A stretch of DNA of 61,390 bases from Gemmatimonadota bacterium (GTDB lineage: Bacteria; Gemmatimonadota; Gemmatimonadetes; Longimicrobiales; Gaopeijiaceae), in contig JAJDXS010000013.1 in assembly GCA_022823145.1 (NCBI GenBank), positions 1 to 61,390 on the forward strand, read 5' to 3'. The notes beneath the pieces were generated by a model. That model did not search any database, was not told the DNA's origin, and saw only the letters and a program-made list of their open reading frames with translations. Shown piece after piece: positions 8,281-16,896 of this stretch. Position numbers and translations under genes: made by a program. How positions within the stretch are numbered: position 1 is the stretch's first letter; each line of letters opens with the position of its first letter.

Positions 8281-9333
8281 ATGAGCGTAAGGCTGATGGT
8301 GGGGACGGGGAAGGGCGGCTTCTGGGTCGACAGCGACGATCGCCGCGCGTGGACGGTGAGCGGGCCGTTCTTCAAGGGGTGGAAGGTGACCGCGGGTGTG
8401 CGACTCGCCGATGGCCGCTACATGGCCGCGGTGGCGAGCGACATCTACGGGCCCGCGCTCCATGTGTCGGAGGACGGGAAGAACTGGGGGCAGCTTCCGA
8501 CAGGGCCCGCGTACCGCGATGGGGGCGACCGGCGCCTGCGGGAGATCTGGACACTGCGCGAGGACCGGGGCGTGATCTACGCCGGCGTCCAGGACGCGGG
8601 GCTGTTCACGAGCTCCGACGGCGGCGAGAGTTGGCGGGGCGTGTCGGCGCTGAACGACCACGCGACGCGGCCTGCCTGGATGCCGGGGGCGGGTGGCCTC
8701 TGCTGCCACGCGCTGCTTTTCGACGACACGAACCCTGACCGCATGTGGTGCGGCATTTCGGCGGTGGGCGTGTTCCGCACCGACGACGGCGGCGCCACCT
8801 GGGTGCCGAAGAACGCCGGCGTGCCGGCCGCCCTCGAGGACGAACACCACAAGGGGATCGGCACCTGCGTGCACGGCTTGGCGCAGGATCCCGACGACCC
8901 CGACCGCATCTTCCGACAGGACCACCTGGGGATGTTTCGCAGCGGGGACGGCGCGGAGAACTGGGAGCGGAACGAGGACGGCCTGGAAGCTGCGTTCGGG
9001 TTCCCGATCGTCATCGACCGCGCCAGCAGGTACCTGTTCGCCGTGCCCCTCGAGGCGGATCAATACCGTGTGCCGGTCGGTGGAGCGCTCCAGGTCTATC
9101 GCAGCACCGACGCCGGCGACAGCTGGCGATCTGCGTCGGAAGGACTGCCAGCGGTCGACTCGTGGGGCACGGTGCTGAGAGGCGCGATGGCGGTCGACAA
9201 CCTGGATCCGGGGGGCGTCTACTTCGGCACGACGTCGGGCACGCTGCATGCGAGCGCCGATCTGGGCGCGAGCTGGACCAACCTCCCGGTCATCCTGCCG
9301 CGCGTACTGCATGTGTCGGCGTGGGTGGACTGA
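8281..9333 (+). CDS. BNR/sialidase-like beta-propeller protein
   Basis: This 350-residue protein consists of repeated BNR/Asp-box units: HVSEDGKNWG, TSSDGGESWRG, RTDDGGATWVP, RSGDGAENWE, RSTDAGDSWRS and HASADLGASWT. These build a six- or seven-bladed propeller. No signal peptide is seen, so it is probably cytoplasmic, unlike secreted sialidases. Catalytic sialidase residues cannot be assigned, so the name exo-sialidase often given to such proteins is not supported. Its TGA overlaps the ATG of the next gene (TGATG), which implies translational coupling to a MoaD-like protein. Confidence 0.85.
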   Translation: MSVRLMVGTGKGGFWVDSDDRRAWTVSGPFFKGWKVTAGVRLADGRYMAAVASDIYGPALHVSEDGKNWGQLPTGPAYRDGGDRRLREIWTLREDRGVIYAGVQDAGLFTSSDGGESWRGVSALNDHATRPAWMPGAGGLCCHALLFDDTNPDRMWCGISAVGVFRTDDGGATWVPKNAGVPAALEDEHHKGIGTCVHGLAQDPDDPDRIFRQDHLGMFRSGDGAENWERNEDGLEAAFGFPIVIDRASRYLFAVPLEADQYRVPVGGALQVYRSTDAGDSWRSASEGLPAVDSWGTVLRGAMAVDNLDPGGVYFGTTSGTLHASADLGASWTNLPVILPRVLHVSAWVD

Positions 9334-9611
9334 TGCCTGCCGTGACCGTCACGCTCCCTTCGCTCCTGGATCCGGCGACCGGGGGTGTGCGCGAGATGGC
9401 CGCCTCGGGCCGGACCCTGCGTGAGGTCTTTGCCGACCTCCTCGAACGCGAGCCGCGGCTGAGACCGCACCTCTTCAACGAGGCCGGGGAGCTGCGGCGC
9501 CATGTGCTGTGCTTCCACAACGGGACCAATACGCGCTGGATGGACGGATGGGACGGGCCGGTGGCCGACGGCGACACGGTGCTCTTCATGCAGGCGGTGT
9601 CGGGTGGGTAG
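9333..9611 (+). CDS. MoaD/ThiS-family ubiquitin-like protein ending in Gly-Gly
   Basis: The 92-residue protein has the beta-grasp pattern of MoaD/ThiS: TVTLPSLLDPAT at the start, TLREVFADLLEREP as the helix, and VADGDTVLFMQAVSGG at the end. The free C-terminal Gly-Gly is the key feature: in this family it is adenylated by an E1-like enzyme and becomes a thiocarboxylate sulfur donor or is conjugated to targets. No MoaE, MoeB/ThiF or ThiG gene is in the window. Its ATG overlaps the stop of the BNR-propeller gene, so the two are made together. Which pathway it serves is unknown. Confidence 0.88.
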   Translation: MPAVTVTLPSLLDPATGGVREMAASGRTLREVFADLLEREPRLRPHLFNEAGELRRHVLCFHNGTNTRWMDGWDGPVADGDTVLFMQAVSGG

Positions 9612-9683
9612 GGGGCAGGTCGTCAGCGTCGACGCGGCCGCGTGGGGTGTCCGCGCTCGCTTCCCAAACCACAGGTGACCTGG

Positions 9684-10802
9684 ATGCCCTCCTGGTTCAA
9701 GCGCTATGTGCTCCCGGGGCTGGTCTTCCAATCCATCATCATCGCGGGCGGGTACGGGACGGGGCGCGAGCTGATCGAGTTCTTTCTCGAATACGGGGTG
9801 GTCGGCGGCCTTCTCGGGATGATCCCGGCCACCATCCTCGTCAGCATCACCTGCATGGTCGGCTTCGAGTTCGCGCGGGCGTACGCCAGCTACGACTACC
9901 GCTCGTACTTCAAGCACCTGCTGGGGCGCGGCTGGTTCACCTACGAGATCGGGTATCTGACGGCGGTCATGCTCGTGCTGGCGGTGATCGGTTCGGCGGC
10001 GGGCACATTCCTGGAGGAGACCTTCGAGCTGCCCGGTTCGGTCGGCGCGGTGGCGCTGCTGGTCGCGATCGGCGTGCTGGTCTTCAAGGGCACGGCCACG
10101 ATCGAGCGCTTCTTCGCGGGGTGGTCGTTCCTGCTCTACGGCGCCTACCTGGTACTGTTCGTGTGGAGCATGGCACGGTTCGGAGACCAGATCTCGGCCG
10201 GGATCGCGGACGGCGAGGCGCTCACCGGGTGGTTCTCGTCGGGCGTGCGATATGCGGCGCTGCTGGTGGCGCTGGTGCCGGCGATGCTCTTCGCGACCCG
10301 CCACATCGGCCGCCGCCGCGAGGCGCTCTGGGCGGGGGCGCTGGCCGGACCCATCTCGATGATCCCGGCGCTTCTCTTCTTCCTGGCGCTGGCCGGGCAG
10401 TATCCGGGGGTTCTCGATCGCCCCGTGCCCGCCAACCACATGCTCGAGGTGCTGGGGTCGCGTCCCTTCCAGATCATCTTCCAGCTGATCCTCTTCGGCA
10501 CCCTGATCGAGACCGGCGCGGGCCTGATCCACGCATTCAACGAGCGCATCGACGGCGTCTACCGCGCGCGCGGCAGCAGCATGCCCTCTCGCTGGCGCCC
10601 GCTGATCGCGCTATTTCTACTGGCGACGGGGTACGCGATGTCGCGGATCGGCCTTGTCGACCTGATCGGAATGGGATACAACGCCATGAGCTTCGTGTTC
10701 ATGGGCGTAGTCGTCGTCCCGCTGCTGACAGTGGGCGTCTACAAACTGCGTGGCCGCGCAACGGCTGAGCGCGACCGCCCGACCGCCGCCGAGGCATCAT
10801 GA
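9684..10802 (+). CDS. YkvI-like multi-pass membrane protein (APC-type fold)
   Basis: The 372-residue protein is almost entirely hydrophobic, with about ten membrane segments. It begins with FKRYVLPGLVFQSIIIAGGYGTGRE, where the early Gly-rich break in helix 1 resembles the substrate/sodium site of LeuT-fold (amino acid-polyamine-cation) transporters, and it resembles the YkvI family of uncharacterised membrane proteins. The start at 9684 follows AGGTGA by 5 bases. It is 46 bp upstream of an amidase gene on the same strand, which suggests uptake or export of an amide or amino compound handled by the amidase. The substrate is unknown. Confidence 0.8.
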   Translation: MPSWFKRYVLPGLVFQSIIIAGGYGTGRELIEFFLEYGVVGGLLGMIPATILVSITCMVGFEFARAYASYDYRSYFKHLLGRGWFTYEIGYLTAVMLVLAVIGSAAGTFLEETFELPGSVGAVALLVAIGVLVFKGTATIERFFAGWSFLLYGAYLVLFVWSMARFGDQISAGIADGEALTGWFSSGVRYAALLVALVPAMLFATRHIGRRREALWAGALAGPISMIPALLFFLALAGQYPGVLDRPVPANHMLEVLGSRPFQIIFQLILFGTLIETGAGLIHAFNERIDGVYRARGSSMPSRWRPLIALFLLATGYAMSRIGLVDLIGMGYNAMSFVFMGVVVVPLLTVGVYKLRGRATAERDRPTAAEAS

Positions 10803-10848
10803 CCGCTGCCGGGCACCTTCTTCACAGCCGGAATGAGCAACTGAGCAT

Positions 10849-12570
10849 ATGAGTAACCCGACCCCCCCACCCAGCCCCGTTGGCGGGCGCAAGAAGGCGG
10901 GCCGCCGGGACGGTGCGCCTGCGGAGACCCCGTTGGCGGGCGCGATCGAGCGCCGCCGTTTCCTGGCGGCGGCGGCAGCCGCTGCGGCCGGCGGAACACT
11001 GCGGCCGGAGACTCTCGGCGCGGGTGGCCTGGTTGCCGGCGTTGCCCCGTTGTTGCCTCTCGCGCCCCAGCCCCCGCAGCAGCAGGAGGCCCCCCCGCCC
11101 GTCCCCCTGGGCAACGGCGAGCCCCCCGCGCTCCAGTTCCAGGCCTACCCGGGCGGCACCGGGGCGCTCATGGAGAAGCTTTGGCACGAGACCGGCGGCA
11201 ATCCCTTCGAGCGCACCGAGATCGAGATCGAGCGCTGGAACGGGCCGGTGCCCGGTGATGAAGAGGATGTCGCCTTCCTCCCGGTGCACCGCCTCGCGGC
11301 GCTGATCCGGGCCCGCGATATATCGTCCACCGAGCTGACCCGGATCTATCTCGACCGTCTCAAGCGGCTCGATCCCGTGCTTCTCTGCGCCGTGACCATC
11401 CTGGAGGGCCGCGCTCAGGAAGAGGCGCGCCAGGCCGACCTGGAGATCGCCGCCGGGGACTGGCGCGGACCGCTGCACGGCATCCCCTACGGGCTCAAGG
11501 ACCTGTTCGCCGTCGCGGGAACCCGCACGACCTGGGGGTCCGCCGAGTTCAGCCACCAGTTCACGCGGTACGATTCGCAGGTGGTCGTGCGGCTGCGCGA
11601 AGCGGGCGCGGTGCTCGCGGCCAAGCTCGCCACGGGTGAGTTCGCGCGGGGCGACCAGTGGTACCGCGGCAGAACCCTGAACCCGTGGAACCTCGACGAG
11701 GGGTCGAGCGGGTCGTCCGCGGGCCCCGGGTCGGCCACCGCGGCGGCGTGCGTCGCGTTCGCGATCGGCACCGAGACACAGGGGTCGATCGTGTCGCCGT
11801 CGCGGCGCTGCGGGCTGACCGCGCTGAGGCCCACCTTCGGCCGCGTCAGCCGCTACGGCGGGATGGTGCTGTCGTGGAGCATGGACAAGACCGGGCCGAT
11901 GTGCCGGAGCGCACTCGACTGCGCGCTCGTCTTCAACGCCATCCACGGCGCCGACGTCAAGGACCCGGCGTCGCTCACCGTGCCGTTCCGCTTCGACCCC
12001 GATCCCGACCTGGGGGCCATGCGCATCGGCTACACCGAGGACGCGCCCGAGACGTTCGTTGAAGCACTGGGGGCGCTCGGCGCGGACCCGCAACCCATGG
12101 CCGAGATCCCGCGGGGCAGCTCGAACTCGCTGGGCGTCGAGTCGTCCGCGGCGTTCGATTTCCATGTGGCGCGGGACGGCGAGCCGGAGCCGCTGCCAGA
12201 GGATCTGGAGCCGGCGGAGCGGCGGACCCGCGGCCGGTTCCGGGGCGGCAGGGACGTGCGCGCGCTCGATTTCGTGCAGTCGCAGCGCCGCCGTCACGTC
12301 CTCATGAAGGAGATGGCCGAGGTCATGAAGGACTTCGACATGTTCGTGAGCGGCTCAGGCCTGGTCGGCCTGACCAACCAGACCGGCCACCCGGCGGCGG
12401 TGGTCCCCTACGACTTCGGCGTGCGCAACCCCGATTCGGAGAGCCCGACCGAGATGCCGCTGACGACCACCCTGATCGGCGACCTGTTCACCGACGACAG
12501 GATCCTGAGCGTGGCGCACGCGTTTCAGAAGGGGACGGACTGGCATTCGCGGCGGCCGGGGATCGAGTAG
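10849..12570 (+). CDS. Tat-exported amidase (amidase signature family)
   Basis: This is a 573-residue amidase with a Tat-like leader (ERRRFLAAAAA at about residues 32-42) preceded by a Pro/Gly-rich tail, followed by a Pro/Gln-rich linker. The catalytic Ser-cisSer-Lys triad can be traced: Lys in YGLKDLFAVAG, the Gly/Ser-rich signature DEGSSGSSAGPGSA, and the nucleophile Ser in ETQGSIVSPS (the usual motif is GGSIRxPA). The family hydrolyses amide bonds in amides, peptides or nylon-like oligomers. Export by Tat points to a periplasmic substrate. It is likely co-transcribed with the YkvI-like gene and converges on the radical SAM gene, with a 28-bp gap. Confidence 0.92.
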   Translation: MSNPTPPPSPVGGRKKAGRRDGAPAETPLAGAIERRRFLAAAAAAAAGGTLRPETLGAGGLVAGVAPLLPLAPQPPQQQEAPPPVPLGNGEPPALQFQAYPGGTGALMEKLWHETGGNPFERTEIEIERWNGPVPGDEEDVAFLPVHRLAALIRARDISSTELTRIYLDRLKRLDPVLLCAVTILEGRAQEEARQADLEIAAGDWRGPLHGIPYGLKDLFAVAGTRTTWGSAEFSHQFTRYDSQVVVRLREAGAVLAAKLATGEFARGDQWYRGRTLNPWNLDEGSSGSSAGPGSATAAACVAFAIGTETQGSIVSPSRRCGLTALRPTFGRVSRYGGMVLSWSMDKTGPMCRSALDCALVFNAIHGADVKDPASLTVPFRFDPDPDLGAMRIGYTEDAPETFVEALGALGADPQPMAEIPRGSSNSLGVESSAAFDFHVARDGEPEPLPEDLEPAERRTRGRFRGGRDVRALDFVQSQRRRHVLMKEMAEVMKDFDMFVSGSGLVGLTNQTGHPAAVVPYDFGVRNPDSESPTEMPLTTTLIGDLFTDDRILSVAHAFQKGTDWHSRRPGIE

Positions 12571-12598
12571 GAGTTGCGTCGACGGGTTGCCGGACGAT

Positions 12599-14365
12599 TC
12601 AGCCAGGCGCTGTCTCTCCTGCGACCGGCAGGTGCACCGGCGAGGCCGGTTGCCTCTCCGACCTCAACGCAAGCTCGAAGGCCGCCAGACTCTCGGAGAT
12701 CCCATCCCCGGTGTGACGGAATTCCTCCGGGATTGCCCGTTGGCGTACTTCTACACGTTGCAGCGTCTCCTGAATGAGCCCGCTTGCGACTCCCGATGCC
12801 GCATCAGACCGCCGCCCGACTTCGTTGAACGAAGCCAACTCCGAATCCAGGTACGACTTGAATCCCCGCAAAGCGGTCTGCTGACGCGTGAGCTTCTCGC
12901 AGTGATAACCCATGGCGGCCAGCCGGATTGCCAGCGGCAACAATCGCGGATGGCTCCTGGAGACCTGGGCGATGTAGCGTGAGAACACCGGCAACTGGTG
13001 CGGCGTAAGGCGCCGCCGGATGCCCATGATGCTCAAATAGAGCAGGTGTTTGCTCGCCGGTTTGTATAGGTGCGGCACCGGATTGAGGTTGTCCAGCAGG
13101 GTCAGGCAGCGGTCGAAGTAGTTGTGAAGCGTCGAATCGTAAATGGTGCCGACGACCCGAAGGTACCCTTCCACCAGCGTCGTGGGATCCATCTGCGGCT
13201 TGAAGTTCAGGGCAGTGGCATCGATTTCGACAGGTTTGTCCAGTAACCGGTTCTCACGCTCCAGCCGGGTCCACAGGTTCGTTCCCTTCAGCGCGGTCAA
13301 CAACCCGACCAGCGCGATCGGAATCCCTGCCTCCTGAATGAACTCGATCTGCGCATCGAACGCGTTGTCATCGTCGTCGTCGAGGCCGAGGATGAACCCG
13401 CCCAGAACCATCATACCCTTCTGCTGAATCTTTCGTACGGACGTGAACAGGTAGTTCTCGTCGCGCGTGTCGAGATTCTGAGGCTTCTTCATCTTCTTGA
13501 GAGCTTTCGGGTTGGGCGTCTCGATGCCCAGGAAGACCGCGTCGAAGCCGGCGTCGATCATGTCGTCCATCAGGTCGTTCATCCGAACGAGGTTTACACT
13601 CGCTTCGGTGAACACCGAATAGGGATGTCCGCGCTTCTTTTGCCATTCGGCGAGCACTGGGAGGAGCCTCGACACCTCGCGCTTGTTCCCGATGAAGTTG
13701 TCGTCGACCAGGAAGAGCGGACCCCGCCAGCCCAGCTCGTACAGGTGATCGAACTCGGCCACCATCTGTTCCGGCGATTTCGTTCGCGACACGCGGCCGT
13801 AGAGCTTCGTGATGTCGCAGAACTCGCAGTCGAAGGGGCATCCTCGCGAGAACTGCAGGCACATCGAGTGATACTCCTTCATGTCTATGAGGTCGAAACG
13901 GGGGATCGGAGCCGTACTCATGTCCGGCTTCCTCGGGGCGCGATAGACCGTCCTTGCAGTGCCGCTTTCCAGATCGCGAAGGAAGGTCGGAAAGGTCTCC
14001 TCGACCTCGTCGAGCACGAAATGATCGATCCCCTCCATCTCTTCGTGAAAGGTGGTGGGATGCGGCCCGCCGGCGACGACCGGGACCCGCGCGCGATTAC
14101 AGCGCTCCACGACCTCCTCGAGTGAGGGGCGCTGTGGAATCATGGTCGACGTGAAGGCCAGATCCGCCCACTCCAGGTCGGAGTCCTCGAGCGGGGTCAC
14201 GTTGAGGTCGACCACGCGCAGGTTGTACCGGGACGGGAACATCGCGGCCACGGTGAGCAGGCCGAGTGGAGGGAATGCCGCCTTGATGCCCAGGAGGTCA
14301 AGCGCGTAGTTGTTGCCCCAGTAGGTGGGAGGGTGTTTCGGATAGAGGAGGAGGGCGTTCGGCAT
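12599..14365 (-). CDS. B12-binding radical SAM protein with DUF4070-like C-terminus
   Basis: The 588-residue enzyme has an N-terminal cobalamin-binding domain (about 1-140, with VVAGGPHPT at 97-104), a radical SAM core whose [4Fe-4S] cluster is held by Cys176, Cys180 and Cys183 (CPFDCEFC), and a helical C-terminal part like DUF4070. This architecture is shared with HpnP-type hopanoid methylases and other class B radical SAM enzymes that methylate unactivated carbons. It is the last gene of the PKS operon, 3 bp after the stop of the TR/sulfotransferase gene, so the likely substrate is the polyketide or its intermediate. Methylation is inferred; some members do other chemistry. Confidence 0.92.
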   Translation of the reverse strand: MPNALLLYPKHPPTYWGNNYALDLLGIKAAFPPLGLLTVAAMFPSRYNLRVVDLNVTPLEDSDLEWADLAFTSTMIPQRPSLEEVVERCNRARVPVVAGGPHPTTFHEEMEGIDHFVLDEVEETFPTFLRDLESGTARTVYRAPRKPDMSTAPIPRFDLIDMKEYHSMCLQFSRGCPFDCEFCDITKLYGRVSRTKSPEQMVAEFDHLYELGWRGPLFLVDDNFIGNKREVSRLLPVLAEWQKKRGHPYSVFTEASVNLVRMNDLMDDMIDAGFDAVFLGIETPNPKALKKMKKPQNLDTRDENYLFTSVRKIQQKGMMVLGGFILGLDDDDDNAFDAQIEFIQEAGIPIALVGLLTALKGTNLWTRLERENRLLDKPVEIDATALNFKPQMDPTTLVEGYLRVVGTIYDSTLHNYFDRCLTLLDNLNPVPHLYKPASKHLLYLSIMGIRRRLTPHQLPVFSRYIAQVSRSHPRLLPLAIRLAAMGYHCEKLTRQQTALRGFKSYLDSELASFNEVGRRSDAASGVASGLIQETLQRVEVRQRAIPEEFRHTGDGISESLAAFELALRSERQPASPVHLPVAGETAPG

Positions 14366-14368
14366 GCG

Positions 14369-16888
14369 TTACGTCGCCCGGTCCAACACGAGTTCCGACG
14401 CGGCCCGGCTCGCGACGAACTCGCGGTAGTTGGCGAACGCGGCGTTCACCTGGTCGCGGGTCAGGCCGTGGTCCGCGATATCGTACTTGTGCCGCTTCTC
14501 CAGGCGCCGTTGCTCCTCCTGCCTCCAGAACCAGGCTTTCATCGCCTCAATCGACTCGGCCTCCATCGGCCAGCCGAACCGACGGTAGATGCCGACCACC
14601 ACGGCGATGGGGTCGCGGACCAGATCGTAGAAGCTCACATCGTGCCAGCGGTGTTCCAGTTCGGGGTGTGACCGCCGAAACTCGGTCGCCCGGTCAAGCA
14701 TGCGACTCATCGCTCTCAGTTGTTCGGTACCGAGCTCCTTGCGGGGGCGCGGCTCGCTGATTTCCGACCGGAAGCGCTCCACCAGACTGCACCAGGACCC
14801 CATGAATTCGACGGGTTCGCGATGCGTCTGAATGAACAGGGCGTCGGGATATGCCTCAAGCAGAGCGCCCAGTTCCATCAGATGGGTCGGCATCTTGAAG
14901 ATCCATTGGCACTGGCGGCCCGGGTGACAGGCCCTTCGCTGATAGTTGTAGTGCTGCATGGTGCGGCGATGCACGTGGTAGGCCTCGCGGGTGCCGCTTT
15001 CCTCGAGCCAGCGCTCGTACTCGGGCAACCGATATCGAGTCGCGAACACCCATGTCTTGAGCGACAACCTGAGGATCGGGATATCCTCTTCCGGTTCATC
15101 GAGCCCGGCATGGTGAAGGCCCGCGAGGGTATCTACGATACGCCCCGCTGCGAATACGTCCGCCGCCTTGATACGGCGGGGATCCCGGGGTGTGCCGACG
15201 ACCGTTGCGTAGTCGCCGTCCGGAATGACGGGCTCGACGTATTCGTAGGCCCGCAAGGCCCAGAACCGCCGGTCCCGGGCCAGTAGACGGTGCAGAAAGG
15301 TCGTGCCCGTCCTGTTGATGCCCACGATGAACACCGGCCGTTCGATTGGCTGCCGTCCGATTTCCGGCAGCCGCGTGCGCTCTCCGGCCAGTTCGGCGTT
15401 GTTGCGCAGTATGCGGCACAGGTCGAAGACGCAATGCCCGATGCGCTTTGCCAGCAGGCCGGCTTCGGGAGCGTTGAAGCCCTCGACGAGACGGGCCAAT
15501 CCCTCCAGCATCCACTCGGGGTAGGTGGTGGCGAAGGGCACGCCGTTGTCCCTGGCGTATCGCCGGGCCTGCTTCAGCACGCTGTCCAGGCTGACCCCCA
15601 GTTGCGGAATCGCCTGCGGCCACTCTTCCTCACGGTCTCTGACCCAGCGGTTGTAGCGGACATACCTGGTGAGAGGACCCGGCCAGTTGATGTCACCAGG
15701 ACAGTCCTCTCGAATGGCCCGGTCGGAGACCGGCAGCGTCTGGACCGTTTCGGAGCCCCGAAACCAATAGGGGGCGAAGTGATCAAACAGGGGCCAGCTG
15801 CGGGCCATCGGAGACTCGTCCCCGTGCGCCTGACAGGCGCGCTTGAAAACGGTGTAGGGAACCTCCGGATAATCGAGGCCGAACTCCGCGAGCTGCATGG
15901 CCCGGTACGACGGCTCGTTGTTGCAGCAGTTGTAGACGGTGAAACGCCGATTCACATTCATGGAAATGTCGGTGCACATGCGCGTCAGCGTATCCACCGG
16001 ATCGTCGGTGGCCCGCATGGTGAACCCCTGCGGAATCATTCCGACCTGGACCGCCGCCGCGAAGACAAGCTGCGGCGGGGTGTCCGACTGGGCGTAACCC
16101 GTGGAGGCCATGGTGGTTTGCCCGAAACGGAAGACCGCCGCCGGCAAGCCGACCTGATGCGCGAACAGGACGGCCTGTTCCGCCACCAGCTTGCTCCAGG
16201 CATACCCGAGCAACCCGAGCGGCATCACCCTCTTCATCCTACCCAGGTCCGGCTGCGCATGGTCGCCGATGTGGCAGTCGCGATATTCGCCGGCAAAGGA
16301 GTGCACGTACTCGGGGAACACACCCATGGTCGAGACGTGAAACAGGTGCCTGAGGCGGACACTCAGACACAGCCGGAGGACCTCGCGCACTCCGAGAGCG
16401 TTTACCTGGCGGAGGGACCGGTAGGACGCGACCAGGTTCGGGTCGGCCGCAAGGTGGTAGACAGCATCGATTTCCCGGCAGAGCCGTCCAAAGTCGGCTT
16501 CCGGAAGTCCGAACCGGGGCTGCGAGACATCACCGGCGTAGACGTGGATTCTCGATGCGAACGCGTCGTCCCAGGTCTCCGCGTGTTGCATGTTGGCGCG
16601 CAGTCGCTCGAAGCCGCGTTCCGCCGATTCGGCCCGCACGACGCAATGGACCGTCAGTTCGGACTTGTGCGCGAGAAGGTCTCGCACGAGGAAGCGACCG
16701 ACGAAGCCGGTTGCGCCGGTAACCAGGACATGGCGGAAATCTGCGGGTGAAACGGCGTCCAGCGGCGAAGCGTCTTCGAGGGCGGTGCGAACAACGCGGC
16801 GCAGAGCGGTGAGATCGCGCTGGCATTCGGGCGGCAAGGTTCCCACGAGTGGCGGGACAGGATACTGCGAGGCGGACGAGGCGGCCAT
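14369..16888 (-). CDS. Thioester reductase - sulfotransferase fusion protein
   Basis: This 839-residue protein joins two enzymes. Residues about 50-420 form an extended SDR-type thioester reductase: NADPH motif GATGFVG at 58-64 and catalytic Tyr229/Lys233 in YAWSK. Such domains release acyl chains from carrier proteins as aldehydes or alcohols. Residues about 515-839 form a sulfotransferase of the PF13469 type: the PAPS 5'-phosphate loop NRTGTTFLHRLL at 525-536 and a 3'-phosphate-binding segment QTHREPVEFMGSW. The gene lies 8 bp after the PKS gene, and that PKS has no thioesterase, so this protein is the natural off-loading enzyme. I infer that it makes a sulfate ester of a fatty alcohol. Both active sites look intact. 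I know of no common annotation for this fusion. Confidence 0.93.
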   Translation of the reverse strand: MAASSASQYPVPPLVGTLPPECQRDLTALRRVVRTALEDASPLDAVSPADFRHVLVTGATGFVGRFLVRDLLAHKSELTVHCVVRAESAERGFERLRANMQHAETWDDAFASRIHVYAGDVSQPRFGLPEADFGRLCREIDAVYHLAADPNLVASYRSLRQVNALGVREVLRLCLSVRLRHLFHVSTMGVFPEYVHSFAGEYRDCHIGDHAQPDLGRMKRVMPLGLLGYAWSKLVAEQAVLFAHQVGLPAAVFRFGQTTMASTGYAQSDTPPQLVFAAAVQVGMIPQGFTMRATDDPVDTLTRMCTDISMNVNRRFTVYNCCNNEPSYRAMQLAEFGLDYPEVPYTVFKRACQAHGDESPMARSWPLFDHFAPYWFRGSETVQTLPVSDRAIREDCPGDINWPGPLTRYVRYNRWVRDREEEWPQAIPQLGVSLDSVLKQARRYARDNGVPFATTYPEWMLEGLARLVEGFNAPEAGLLAKRIGHCVFDLCRILRNNAELAGERTRLPEIGRQPIERPVFIVGINRTGTTFLHRLLARDRRFWALRAYEYVEPVIPDGDYATVVGTPRDPRRIKAADVFAAGRIVDTLAGLHHAGLDEPEEDIPILRLSLKTWVFATRYRLPEYERWLEESGTREAYHVHRRTMQHYNYQRRACHPGRQCQWIFKMPTHLMELGALLEAYPDALFIQTHREPVEFMGSWCSLVERFRSEISEPRPRKELGTEQLRAMSRMLDRATEFRRSHPELEHRWHDVSFYDLVRDPIAVVVGIYRRFGWPMEAESIEAMKAWFWRQEEQRRLEKRHKYDIADHGLTRDQVNAAFANYREFVASRAASELVLDRAT

Positions 16889-16896
16889 TCGCTGAT

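Noticed and set aside
8281..9333. BNR protein as a true exo-sialidase
   Set aside because: There is no signal peptide and the catalytic Arg triad and Tyr/Glu pair cannot be identified; only Asp-box repeats are seen.
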